Assembly: GCA_950097015.1 (NCBI GenBank)
Contig: CATNEN010000009.1
Location: 126,501 to 190,500 of the forward strand
Length of the DNA: 64,000 nucleotides
Reading direction: 5' to 3'
Origin: Macrostomum hystrix
Lineage: Eukaryota > Platyhelminthes > Macrostomidae
Made by a program: the position numbers and the translations under genes. Shown piece by piece: positions 35,031 through 45,000 of the stretch. Under the pieces are notes generated by a model that did no database searches, was not told the DNA's origin, and saw only the letters and a list, made by a program, of their open reading frames with translations. The stretch's first letter is position 1, and each line of letters opens with the position of its first letter.

Positions 35031-36463
35031 GAGAAGACTAAAGGTAAGCAGTGCTTACCATGGCCTAATTTTACTTCCTGTCGGCTTGAGTAGATCGAAT
35101 TTGGCTATGGCTAAATTGATACTATCGGTTCCTGCCGGCAGTGGTAAGCACAGATTACCGTGAATATTCTAGATTTTTTCCTGACAAGCATAAATTTTGA
35201 ATTTTACATTCTTAATTATGTGTCGTTTGTACATCTCCTTTATAGCTTTTAGTTCAAACATTCTATTTTATTCAAGAAGGCTCTGATTAATTTGAATTCC
35301 AATATCTTAACTTTCTCGTAGTATTGCAAAAAGAATTATAGAACAAAAAGAGCATCGAAACAGTACACACTCACTTCACACTCAGGCCGGTAGTTGTTCT
35401 TGCAATAAGCTTGCAGCATATTCATAAATGGACGAATCTTGAGTAGTCGATCTGCGCTTGCTTCTTCCCTGCTGTCGTAGAAGCGCAGAAATGTCAGCAG
35501 CTGCTTGAATCTATCGCGAGCTAACGCCTCGGGCTTCTGAAAGTATGGCATGCAGTGAAAATCATCTGACAGCTCCAGTAGACATGTAGCTCGGACTTTT
35601 TGTTCAGGCCCATGTACAGGTGCATGCCGACTAGCTTTTTCATCTCGCTTGCGGTGCAGTCCCACCAGCTAGTCAAGATAGGTCGAAGGACGTCCGTCTC
35701 AGGATCCAGTTCCATCAGCATGGTGGCCACCTTGGCGTTTGTCCATTCAGCGAGACGTTGGAAAAGCTCATGAGAAAGGAACATTTGTAAAAAAATAAAG
35801 ACTTATCCTGCTCAACATTGTCAGGAATTAAAACGTTCGGATTTAGGCCAGCAGTTCCGGTAAATTCAAAACTTTCTGTCCCTTCATCGGACCCAGGCTC
35901 GACAAGTCGCCAAACATTCTCAACTTCAGCAGCTTCGCCATCTGCGAACTCCTGTCCTTCCTCGCCTTCAGGCTCTTCCATGATTGGAGGATTGCCATTC
36001 AGTGCGTCTTCGATACCAACCTCCCCACCAGGCTCCTCGTCTATTGTTAAGTAGGAGTCGAGGCTCACTTCACTGTCTGAGGTCATGTATTCGATCCCAG
36101 AGACAGAAGCCATGTACTGCAGGTTTTCAGTGAGTACGCTCGTACTGAGAAATTTAGTGAGTAAAGACTAACAGACAAGATGGTCAGAATATTATTGTAA
36201 GAAAGCTTGTCCTACTGTAAAGGGGACTTGCTGCACACAGATTTCTATGGTAAGCAGCGCATACCAAGCAGGCAGCAAGTGAGACTGCTTTACTGGCTAA
36301 AGGCAGTAGTGCTGCTCATGTCCTTCCCGTCTAGTGCATCAGTTGAAGCCATGCTTGATTTAAGCCTAGCCGGCAGGACTGGGAGTGACATGCTATGCCA
36401 GAAAATATCTATGGTAAGCACTGCTTACCAAGCAGTCGGAAACACACTACTGATGGATTCTGG
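35031..36463 (-). mobile_element. piggyBac-derived element inserted in BEL/Pao
   Basis: A 1433 bp insertion bounded by TTAA at 35027-35030 and 36464-36467, the piggyBac target and duplication. Removing it and one TTAA restores an uninterrupted BEL/Pao reading frame across the site. Palindromes of the form GGTAAGCAGTGCTTACC occur near both ends (35043, 35143, 36249, 36413). The extreme ends do not match each other well. Confidence 0.85.
35336..36113 (-). pseudogene. piggyBac transposase N-terminal half
   Basis: The ATG at 36113 opens a Glu/Asp-rich leader ending GLNPNVLIPDNVEQDKSL. The frame then shifts, near a T-rich run at about 35795, to FLSHELFQRLAEWTNAKVA and KKLVGMHLYMGLNKKSELHV. It shifts again to DDFHCMPYFQKPEALARDRF, LLTFLRFYDSREEASADRLL and KNNYRPECEVSV. 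The match to piggyBac transposases stops there, just before the first catalytic Asp block, and a stop follows. The catalytic domain is absent, so mobilisation would have needed a transposase in trans. Confidence 0.85.
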
Positions 36464-36497
36464 TTAAGCAGGTCTGCCTTACCAGAATCCATCAGTT
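36449..36497. repeat. Hairpin straddling the piggyBac/BEL junction
   Basis: CTGATGGATTCTGGT (36450-36464) and its inverted copy ACCAGAATCCATCAG (36481-36495) flank the TTAA at 36464-36467. One arm lies in the piggyBac element and the other in BEL/Pao sequence. Confidence 0.85.
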
Positions 36498-37441
36498 GTC
36501 TGTAGCCTTGGTTTGTCACTGTATGTGATCCAACTCAGCCTTGAAATGTTTCTGCTGAACGTCTTTCAACCAGCAAGCCAGGGAATCTTGAATTTCTTCA
36601 GCTGTCAGAGGACCAGAAGTCTTGTTTGGTCTTGCCTGCCGGATTGAGGAACGCATGTTTCTGACGTAGAAGAAGTCGTGACAACGAATAAGTGATTATT
36701 TATTATTGAGGTGAAAGCAACTGAATAATTTTTCACTCTGATAGCTGCTGAGATTTGAAGGGCCTTCAGATTTGAACGGGTTTTTCACTCAACTGAATTG
36801 CACTAACAACTTCTGAAAGTGGCTGTGACGGATAGGCTCCAGACTTAAGGAATTTGGTCCATGTAACCAGAAGTCACAGTTCACCAGCTTCTCCGGCAGA
36901 CATCCCTTGAGGGCAAGTCAGCAGGATTTAGTTTCAGGAACGAGTCGCCATTCCGTCTCGGGAGTTAAAGCACTGATCTATTTGATTCTGTTCTCTCAGT
37001 TTCCAGTTTTCTAGTTTCCAGTTTTCCTGTCTCAGTTTTCCAGCGTTGACTACCCACTGCAAAGTCGTCATACTGTCTAGCTGTCCACAAAAATCTCGGT
37101 GCCGCTGGAAACTGTTTTGACATCATCTGCATGATCTTGGGCAGAATGAGAGCACTAAGTAACTCCAAACATGCGATGCTCAAGTTGAGCAAGTAGACAA
37201 CGGAGCGACGCGAGCTTTCGCGAAGACAAGGCAACAAGTTACACTATCATCAGTCGTCTGTGCTCTAGCGTACTCACAAGCCGCAAAGGCACGTTTACTC
37301 GCGTTACAGAAACCATGAAGTTCGATTGAGGAAGGAGACTTCGTCTCCGCCTGGAAGAAATATCGTGGAACAATGATCTGCATACAGACCAGGGCACGAA
37401 GCCACTTCTTCCACTCTTCGGCAATATTTGTAGTAGAACCT

Positions 37442-40400
37442 TGATGATTATTATTATTATTATTAAAACGCGCACGCCATCTATGGGTGCTGATTTTTTT
37501 AATATATATTTTTTAACAACACATTTAAATGAACAACGAAAAGCAACATAAAAAGCGAAGTTAAGTAGGAATCAAATATCGAGCTGGGAAGGGAAAGCAA
37601 AGGTATTAAAAATAAGATCAGTAAAAACACAAGGGACGCCAGGGATAAAACAAATTATGAAATATCTATTGTTGAATGCTAGTAAAATCTCGTAGTCTCA
37701 GGGCAGCTGTTCCCTTATTTTAGATATTTCTATGATGTATTTTGCTAAAGCTTCAGCGGTTTCCCTATCGTCTTGAGCCATTATGTAGTTAGATTTTTCT
37801 TCTGCTGTTAAGGATATGAAATTGGGGGTTTTCCCAGAAACTTCCGTCTCAAATTTCGAACGTGCTGCGCTATACTTATTCCAAGTGCACTTAAAAAGGA
37901 AGTGGACCTCGTTTTCAACTTCTGTTTTGCACTTAATACATAATCTATTTACATACGGAATTATCGGTCTCGCAGTTCGCAATGTTTCGCAAGCTAGCTT
38001 ATGGTTTCCTAGTCTAAACGAGGCTATGGTACGTCTCCACTCCGGGTTGTATATTTGTTGTAAATATTTTTCGGCTGAATAATATTGCTTGAAGGAGTAA
38101 TAGAAGTGACTTAGCTTGCTTGAGTTCTGTGTCCTTTGTCTCCAATGGGTATCGAACTGAGAAACGAAATTTTTCCTGTGGTTTCCAATTGCTTTTGCAG
38201 GACTAATGCCTCTGCAGTTCAGCATAACCTCATTGTTGGTCTTTGCTTTGATTCCAACATCACTGTATGTTTGGTCCGCCAATAACTTGGAAATTATGGA
38301 GTCCGGCCGGCTTGTTATGGAGGCCCAGTACGAAATGCTTCTTTTCTGGATGTTGTATAATAAAGGCAATCTGCCTAACTCCGAGCGGGCCCCGTTGCCA
38401 TCCGTATTTTGGCTGACTTGTAGTATGGCTTTACAGCACCTGATGTTTACTCTTTCAAAAAGACAGCGGTCCCAAGGACCCAGGTTCCACGAGACAAAAG
38501 CCCCCCAGGCCTCAGAGGCGTACAGAGCTATGCTTTCTATCATTGCTGTGCAGTACAGCATGAGCTGATTGCATCTGACCGCCCCATGGCTGGCTAATTT
38601 CCTTAAGAGAAGAATAGGATATCCACATGTTTTGTTAATCTCTGTGGCATGGGAATCCACGGTTCCTTTAGCATTGATGTGAAAGCCAAGATATTTCCAT
38701 TCTTTGACGCTATCTAACAGTTGTCCCTGCAGAAATAGTTTGTTAGCCGTCTTTGATGGGTCAGGGCAACAGCTAATAACCTTAGTTTTTTGCATATTGA
38801 TTTCTAGCTTGTGGCTCTGACAAAATTCTGACACTTTATCGAGGCCCTTCTGCAACTCTCGAGGATTCTCTCCAAAGATCACTAAATCATCGCAGTATAG
38901 CAAGTTGTTGATTTGTTCATCTTTAATGAAGGTGTCGCTGCGAAATGAATCCCTTAGCATTGTGCTCAAAGGATCTATATAGAGTGAGAAGAGTAGAGGG
39001 GATAGGGGACAGCCTTGTCTTACTCCATTTGTTATGCTCCTTGCCTTAGTTGCTTGGCCATCTGAGATCTTCAGTTGGAATTTAGCTCCTGAGTACATGC
39101 TTTGTATTGCTTCGATTATTTCTGGGCTGACCTTTAACTCCCTAAGTCGTTGGAAAAGTGTTGGATGGTGGACCATGTCAAATGCGCTTTTTAAGTCAAA
39201 GAACACTAAGTGAAATGGCCTTTTGCGACGCTTTTTGTTGTGGATCAACGTCAAGAGAGTGGCAATGTGGTCTGAAGTTCGGTAGCCCTTTCTATTTCCT
39301 ATTTGACTGGCTGAAAGCAAGTCGAGGGTGCGAATATGAGTTTCTAGCTTTTCATAGATAAGTGAGGCAAACAGGCGAGCCAGGGCAGGCAGCACGCTTA
39401 TGGGTCTGTAGTTTTTGGGGTCACTACGGGAACCCTTTTTATAAATCGGTGTGATTAGGGCATTTGACCACTGTGCAGGAGTCTGGCCGAGTCTTACGCT
39501 TGCGTTAAAAAGCTTCAGAAGTACGGGTTTTAGCTTCTCTTGTCCGTAGATAATGTGCTCATTTGTTATACCATCTATTCCTGCAGCCTTTCTTCTCTTT
39601 AGCTTTTTAACTGCTCTATCGAGATCTACGCAGCTAATTAAATCTTCGGGACTAACTGCTTCATCTGTGCGATGCGGCTGGGTTCCCGAAGAAGGATGTG
39701 CGTTAAACACTTTGGTTAGGTTGTCCGCGATGTCAGCGATTGGGGCTTGAGATCTGTTAAGTCTCCTGCTGGGGAACAGCAACTCTTCTGCTCTTCTAAG
39801 ACCGGACCAGAATCCCTTTGAGGTTCCGTTAGCCGCCATTTTCTGAATGCAGTCGTTTATGTCCATCTGCTTAAGTTTCTTGAGCTGTTGTTTGTATTTT
39901 TTCGCTAGCCCATTATATTCTGATGCCAGCGCGCTGTCAGTTGGTCTACGTCTTTTTTTCCTGGCCACGTACTTTAATGATTTGCTCAAGTTTCTTAGTG
40001 TCTCGTCTCGATTTGTCCAGAACTTGTTCGGAATGATTGTCTTTGCGCAGCTTTCTGCCACTGAGTCTCTAAGCAGGTTGGTCAAGCTCGAGAACAAATT
40101 TTCCAGGGATTTTCCATCGTGTGCGTCGATAGATTGCAACTTTCTAATTATTTCTTCGCTTTGTTTGTTATTCAATGCCTCAATGTAACTTCCCTGCGTT
40201 TCAGTGTCCCATCTTGGAGGCATTGGGAAGGATTCATGTTTTTCCTGGTTTGCGTGTTCTGGTTGGACATGATCAGGAAAAATCAGAGTGACTGTTAGCG
40301 GGCAATGTCTGGACAGAAAGCTTTGAGGATGAATAAAGAAGTCTTTTATAATATCCACTTTATCCATGGATGCAATAGCGTAGTCTATGGTACTTCGGCC

Positions 40401-41047
40401 TAGTGTGCTACTAAACGTGTAATTTCCCATAATGTCACCCTGAGTCATTCCGTTCAGAATCGTGCTCTTGGTCTCGGAGCACATTTCCATCAGTCTTAAT
40501 CCATGCTTGTTTTTCTCAGAGTCCTGATTCTGTCTGGGAAACTTATCCCTAGTGCTGGACTGTAATGTGCCAGTTCGTGCATTGAAGTCACCTACTGTTA
40601 ATACGGAGCCCTCTCTTGAGAAGAGCTGGATGAGATATTTAATCTCCTCCCATATATCTTCTTTGTAGTATTTAGAATTTTCCGGTGGGATATAGCACCC
40701 TAAGATATACAGGGGTTCTTCAGACTGCTTTTGCTTTATTTTTAGTACCAGAGCGAAGTCAGATTTGTGCACTAATGTGGTTCTCTTTGCAATATTATTT
40801 TTAACTATTGCCATTTGATAATCTACCTTTGTTGATTCCCCTTGCCTTGATTCCATCTGCTCCAAAGCAGGTGAAATCTATCAGCGTGTTTGAGTCTAGC
40901 TGCTCCTGTTTGGCGTGGGTCTCACAGAGGAAAACTATGTCTCTATTCCTAATATGTTCGTGGAAACATGGTGATTCCATTTTGCATTCTCCACTGAGCA
41001 TCAGTCCATCTATGTTCCAACTGGTGATAATCAACTCTGATTTATTA
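37442..41047 (-). mobile_element. LINE with (TAA)n tail, 5'-truncated
   Basis: A minus-strand non-LTR element. Its 3' end is a (TAA)n tail at about 37442-37466, abutting BEL/Pao sequence. The 5' end stops at about 41047, within a few codons of the start of the endonuclease domain, where Gypsy gag begins. No target-site duplication is visible because the two flanks belong to different elements. Confidence 0.85.
37698..41047 (-). pseudogene. LINE endonuclease/reverse transcriptase, one frameshift
   Basis: The main frame (40865-37698, 1055 codons) covers most of an APE-type endonuclease (VGDFNARTG; GRSTIDYAIAS; SRHCPLTV), the reverse transcriptase (NYRPISVLPAL, FFDLKSAFDMVHH, GVRQGCPLSPLLFSL, YCDDLVIFG) and a C-terminal zinc-knuckle-like segment (CIKCKTEVENEVHFLFKC). 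The start of the endonuclease (IITSWNIDGLML, VFLCETHA) lies in another frame at 41047-40801, so one indel near 40810-40850 separates them. RT motifs appear intact. The (TAA)n tail recalls I/Jockey-like elements; no RNase H is seen. The clade is uncertain. Confidence 0.88.
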
Positions 41048-44000
41048 TATGCTGTGGCAGCAACGAAGAGGCCGAGTCCGACAGAACTCGCGGCGACAGT
41101 CGCGATTCTGGACGAGCAGTTCGGAGCCAAAGTCAACGTGGTGGCGGAGCGCCACAAGTTTCGGCAGCGCAGTCAGCGTCCGGGTGAAAAGATTGCGGAC
41201 TTCGTGGCGGCTCTGTATGCTCTGGCTGGCTCATGTGAGTTCCGCGACATGATGGAAGAAATGATCCGCGACCAGATCGTGGAGAAGGTCAGCGACAGGC
41301 GAATTCGAGAGCGCTTGCTGATCGAGGACGGCCTGACGCTGCAGAAGGCAGTGACGCTGAGCCAGCAATGGGAGACCAGCATCGCTGAGGCCAGCGCGAT
41401 AGAGACGGAAGGCGCAGCCGCGGCCGGAGCACAGCTGGAAGAAGAGGTGAAGAGAGTCCGACTACAACCAGACAGGAAGAACACGGGACAAGGGCGACCA
41501 GATCGAGAGTCATGCTCCAAGTGCGGAGGCGGGCACAACAGACGAGCCCGGTGTCCAGCTGAAGGCAAGAGTTGTCATGTCTGCGGGAAGGCGAACCATT
41601 TCGGCCGGATGTGCAGGTCGCAGGGCGCCAAGGTCGCCGAGGTCATGGACGAGAGCGGCCAAGCCGTGTACATGGTGCGCGGCGCCGCCAGTCCCGACAT
41701 CCGCTGCCGGCTGAAGGTGCATGGCATCTGGCTGAATCTGCTTGTAGACTCGGGAGCCAAGGTGTCCATCCTGTCAGAGAGGACCTTCAGGAAGCTCGGA
41801 AACCGGTCGCCACTCCAGCCGTCGACCAAGAAACTCATCGCGTACAACGGCAAGGCAATCGATGTCGTCGGCGAGGCGGTGCTGTCCGTCAGCTATCGCG
41901 GCCAGCTGGTGCCATTTTTCTGCTTTACCGTGGTACGGCAAGGCTCCGACATCATGGGAACGGATCTGATGCAGCACCTCAGCTTCCAGGTGGTGGACAA
42001 GGACGGAGACCTCGTGCGCACAGTCGAAAAAACGGCAGAGCTACCGGTCTGGCTGGCCGAGCCACTGACGCAGGGACTCGGGCGGATCCGAGGATTCGAG
42101 CACCGGCCCAGGCTGAACCCCGCCGTGCCCCCGGTGGCGCAATCGCTACGCCGCATCCCACTTAGCATCAAAGACAAAGTCCAGGCGGAGATTGACCAGC
42201 TGCTGGAGGATGACATCATCGAGGAGATCCAGGCTTCAGAGTGGATTTCGAACCTGGTGATCGTCCCGAAGCCTGATGGCAAAATCAGGGTCTGCAATGA
42301 CCTCAGGTGCCCAAACAAGGCCATAGTTCCGGATAAGCAGCCGCTGCCGACATTCGAGGAGCTGACAACGGAGTTCAAGGGCTCGACCGTGTTCACTAAG
42401 CTAGATTTAAATTCTTCGTATCTGCAGTTGGAGCTAGCAGAAGATAGGCGGGACTTAACGGCCTTCATTACGGAGAAAGGGCTGTACCGGTACAAGCGCG
42501 TATGCTATGGCCTAAACAGCGCCCCGGCGGCCTTCCAGAAAGTTCTCAGCAAGATTCTCCATGGCTGTTCCGGGACGCTGCACTACATCGACGACATAGT
42601 GGTGCACGCTGCCAACGAGGCGGAGCACCTGCGGCGGCTCACGACAGTGCTGGACAAGCTGCTCGCCCATGGCGTCACGCTCAACGCCTCAAAGTGCCAG
42701 TGGGCTGCAGAGACAGTGCAGTTCCTGGGCTACATCGTCTCCGCGAGAGGACTTCAGCCGATGCAGTCTAACGTTGAAGACATCGAGGCGGTGCCGGAGC
42801 CCCAGAACGCCGAGGCAGTGGCCTCATTTCTGGGAATGGTTAAATTCTATTCCAACTTTCTGCACAACCTGTCCGACATCGCCGAGCCGCTGCTGCTGCT
42901 ACTTCGCAAAGAGCAGCCCTGGAACTGGACAACAGATTGCCAAAAGGCCTTTTGGAGGCTCAAGAAGATGGTGGTGTCCCCAACATGCTTGCGATTCTTC
43001 AGTCCCGACGACAAGATCATCGTGGCCTGCGACAGCTCCGCGCACGCTCTGGGGGCCGTGCTGATGCAAGACGACAGCGCCGGGGTTCGAAGACCAGTCG
43101 CTTTCGCGTCAAGGACCCTGTCAGCGACCGAGCGCAAGTACTCCGCATCAGAGAGAGAGGCTCTCGCGTGCATCTTCGCGTGCGAGAGATGGCACTATTT
43201 CCTGTTCGGCCGGAGATTCGAGCTGCACACGGACCACCAGGCTCTGACGACGCTGCTGACGGCTCAAGGCAGCGGCCACCGGCCTCTGCGGCTTCATCGA
43301 TGGGCCGACCGCCTGCTCGCGTACGACTTCCAAGTCTGCCACGTTCCTGGCAAGAAGAACATCGGGCCAGATTTTTTGTCGCGCCACGGCGCTCTCGGAG
43401 CAAAATGCCCAAGGCAAAGCGAAGAGGACTCGACCGAGCTCCAAGTGAATGCCGTACTGCTGTCGGGCGCGCTGGAGATTGTCAGTCCAAGCGAACTGGC
43501 CGAGGCATCCCTGCAGGACCCGGTGATCAATGATGCGGTCACAATGACGCTCCAGGGGTGGCCTAACTCCATCAAGCAGCTGAAGCCGGAGCTGCAGCCG
43601 TTCTGGAGGATGCGGACGCAACTGGCGCTCTGGAATGACGGCAAGTGCCTGGCCAACGGCACCCGAGCAGTAATCCCCGCATCCCTGAGGGAGAAGACGC
43701 TGCAGCTGGCGCATTTCGGGCACCTCGGCGTGAGCAAAATGAAGCAGCATTGCCGGGACGCAGTCTGGTGGCCGCAAATCGATCAGCATATCGAGGAATT
43801 TGTGCGACATTGCGAGGCCTGCCTGCTTAGCGAGAAGAACTTTAAGCCACCCAAGACGGTCCTGACCCCTACGAAGTGGCCGACGCGTCCATGGGAGGAA
43901 CTCCAGCTCGACATCTTCGGGGAGCTGCACTCTGCACCGAACTCCTGTCGCTTCATCCTGGTGCTGTACGATTTGCATTCAAAGTGGCCGGAGGCTGCCT

Positions 44001-44818
44001 GCATGTCGACTGTCACAAGCGCGGATGTCATCGACGCCCTGACAACGTGGTTTAGCCGCTGGGGCCTGCCGAAGAGCATTAAAACAGACGGAGGTCCGCA
44101 GTTCGTGTCCGGCGATTTCGAGGATTTTCTTCAGCGCTGCGGCATCCGGCACCGGCAGTCACCGCACTACCACCCCCAGGGCAACGCGGCCGTAGAGCGC
44201 TTCAACCGTTTTCTCAAGGACGGCCTAAAGACGCACCTAGAGGAGGGCTACGACTTCAAGGACGCGGTGAAGACGCTGCTGTGGTCGTACAGGGCCACCC
44301 CACATGCACTGACTGGAATATCACCGGCGGAGCTCATGACAGGCCGGAAGATCAGCACCCCGTTGACAGCTCTGCAGCCAAGGACAACAGCGCGGCACAG
44401 ACTGGCGGCCAGCATCAAGCGGAGGCAGCAGCGCGTTTTCGATCAGCTCAACACGACCCGGAGGCCGCCGCCCACGTTCATAGTCGGCGACTGGGTGCGC
44501 GTGAAGCGACCGTTCGCCCGCGGCAAGCTGAGCAGCCGCCTGTCCGAGCCACGGCAGATCTCCCGGATTGCGAGCGCGACCACCGTCATCCTCAGCGATG
44601 GCTCCCGCTGGCACGTCGACAACTGTGTCCGGGTACCGCGGCCAGCCGGAGCGCTGCCGCACTGGCCAGCGCCGGCTCCCAGCGCAGCCGGGACAGCCGC
44701 GGAGGCGGCGACGGCGGCAGACCCAGCGAGACAGCAGCAGCCAGCCCAGACAGCGATCCGAGTGAGCTCAAGGCCGCGAGCGCCGCCGCAATGGTACGGT
44801 GAAATCGTGACTCACTGA
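41048..44818 (+). CDS. Gag-Pol polyprotein of Ty3/Gypsy element, uninterrupted
   Basis: A single open frame of about 1256 codons, with no native start because gag is cut; the same frame runs open leftwards to 40808 through antisense LINE sequence. In order it holds a capsid-like region (FGAKVNVVAERHKFRQRSQR), two zinc knuckles (CSKCGGGHNRRARC and CHVCGKANHFGRMC, 41513-41614), a retropepsin-like protease (LLVDSGAKVSIL), RT with YIDD at 42584-42595, RNase H (ACDSSAHALGAVL), the integrase HHCC finger (HFGHLGVSKM, CEAC) and the integrase core with its D, D, E near 43910, 44083 and 44192 (DIFGEL, KTDGGPQFVS, NAAVERF). There is no stop or frameshift across pol. It resembles the K02A2.6/Mag-type Gypsy group common in invertebrates. 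Codons are GC-rich relative to flanking DNA. It suggests a recent insertion that lost its 5' end. Confidence 0.93.
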   Translation, partial: YAVAATKRPSPTELAATVAILDEQFGAKVNVVAERHKFRQRSQRPGEKIADFVAALYALAGSCEFRDMMEEMIRDQIVEKVSDRRIRERLLIEDGLTLQKAVTLSQQWETSIAEASAIETEGAAAAGAQLEEEVKRVRLQPDRKNTGQGRPDRESCSKCGGGHNRRARCPAEGKSCHVCGKANHFGRMCRSQGAKVAEVMDESGQAVYMVRGAASPDIRCRLKVHGIWLNLLVDSGAKVSILSERTFRKLGNRSPLQPSTKKLIAYNGKAIDVVGEAVLSVSYRGQLVPFFCFTVVRQGSDIMGTDLMQHLSFQVVDKDGDLVRTVEKTAELPVWLAEPLTQGLGRIRGFEHRPRLNPAVPPVAQSLRRIPLSIKDKVQAEIDQLLEDDIIEEIQASEWISNLVIVPKPDGKIRVCNDLRCPNKAIVPDKQPLPTFEELTTEFKGSTVFTKLDLNSSYLQLELAEDRRDLTAFITEKGLYRYKRVCYGLNSAPAAFQKVLSKILHGCSGTLHYIDDIVVHAANEAEHLRRLTTVLDKLLAHGVTLNASKCQWAAETVQFLGYIVSARGLQPMQSNVEDIEAVPEPQNAEAVASFLGMVKFYSNFLHNLSDIAEPLLLLLRKEQPWNWTTDCQKAFWRLKKMVVSPTCLRFFSPDDKIIVACDSSAHALGAVLMQDDSAGVRRPVAFASRTLSATERKYSASEREALACIFACERWHYFLFGRRFELHTDHQALTTLLTAQGSGHRPLRLHRWADRLLAYDFQVCHVPGKKNIGPDFLSRHGALGAKCPRQSEEDSTELQVNAVLLSGALEIVSPSELAEASLQDPVINDAVTMTLQGWPNSIKQLKPELQPFWRMRTQLALWNDGKCLANGTRAVIPASLREKTLQLAHFGHLGVSKMKQHCRDAVWWPQIDQHIEEFVRHCEACLLSEKNFKPPKTVLTPTKWPTRPWEELQLDIFGELHSAPNSCRFILVLYDLHSKWPEAACMSTVTSADVIDALTTWFSRWGLPKSIKTDGGPQFVSGDFEDFLQRCGIRHRQSPHYHPQGNAAVERFNRFLKDGLKTHLEEGYDFKDAVKTLLWSYRATPHALTGISPAELMTGRKISTPLTALQPRTTARHRLAASIKRRQQRVFDQLNTTRRPPPTFIVGDWVRVKRPFARGKLSSRLSEPRQISRIASATTVILSDGSRWHVDNCVRVPRPAGALPHWPAPAPSAAGTAAEAATAADPARQQQPAQTAIRVSSRPRAPPQWYGEIVTH

Positions 44819-45000
44819 CTCGTTTATTAGTGACGGTTATTCAGCTGTTATTAGCGATCAGCTGTTTCGATTTAATTCTCTTTGAAGTACCTGTTGCATA
44901 AAATGATCATTTTACTCCTTCGATGCTTGGTAATGCACTTTTATTTCCTGCTCAATATTTGCATAATTATTTTCGTTGCTCTATCCTTTGAAAGGGAAGG

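Larger units (their letters stand above)
33975..37440 (-). pseudogene. BEL/Pao pol, remnant 2, split by a piggyBac element
   Basis: Read on the minus strand, the order is RNase H region (ELHGFCNASKRAFAACEYAR, LVFAKARVAPL; about 37430-37180), protease/RNase H linker (NPADLPSRDVC near 36900), LTAEEIQDSLAWWLKDV near 36600, then DSGKADLL up to TTAA at 36467-36464. The text resumes at TTAA 35030-35027 with NRDLPLFLDDRGLLRC and runs through IPRNSDIELLIIRQAH, VREQFWILKGRQRVKSVL, the integrase core and a C terminus near 33975. Joining at the TTAA restores the frame there. Elsewhere there are frameshifts and stops. Upstream RT and gag are missing; a LINE tail begins at 37442. Confidence 0.85.

Noticed and set aside
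40808-41047. N-terminal ~80 codons joined to the Gypsy polyprotein frame
   Set aside because: This part is antisense LINE endonuclease sequence that happens to be open, not a real gag N terminus.
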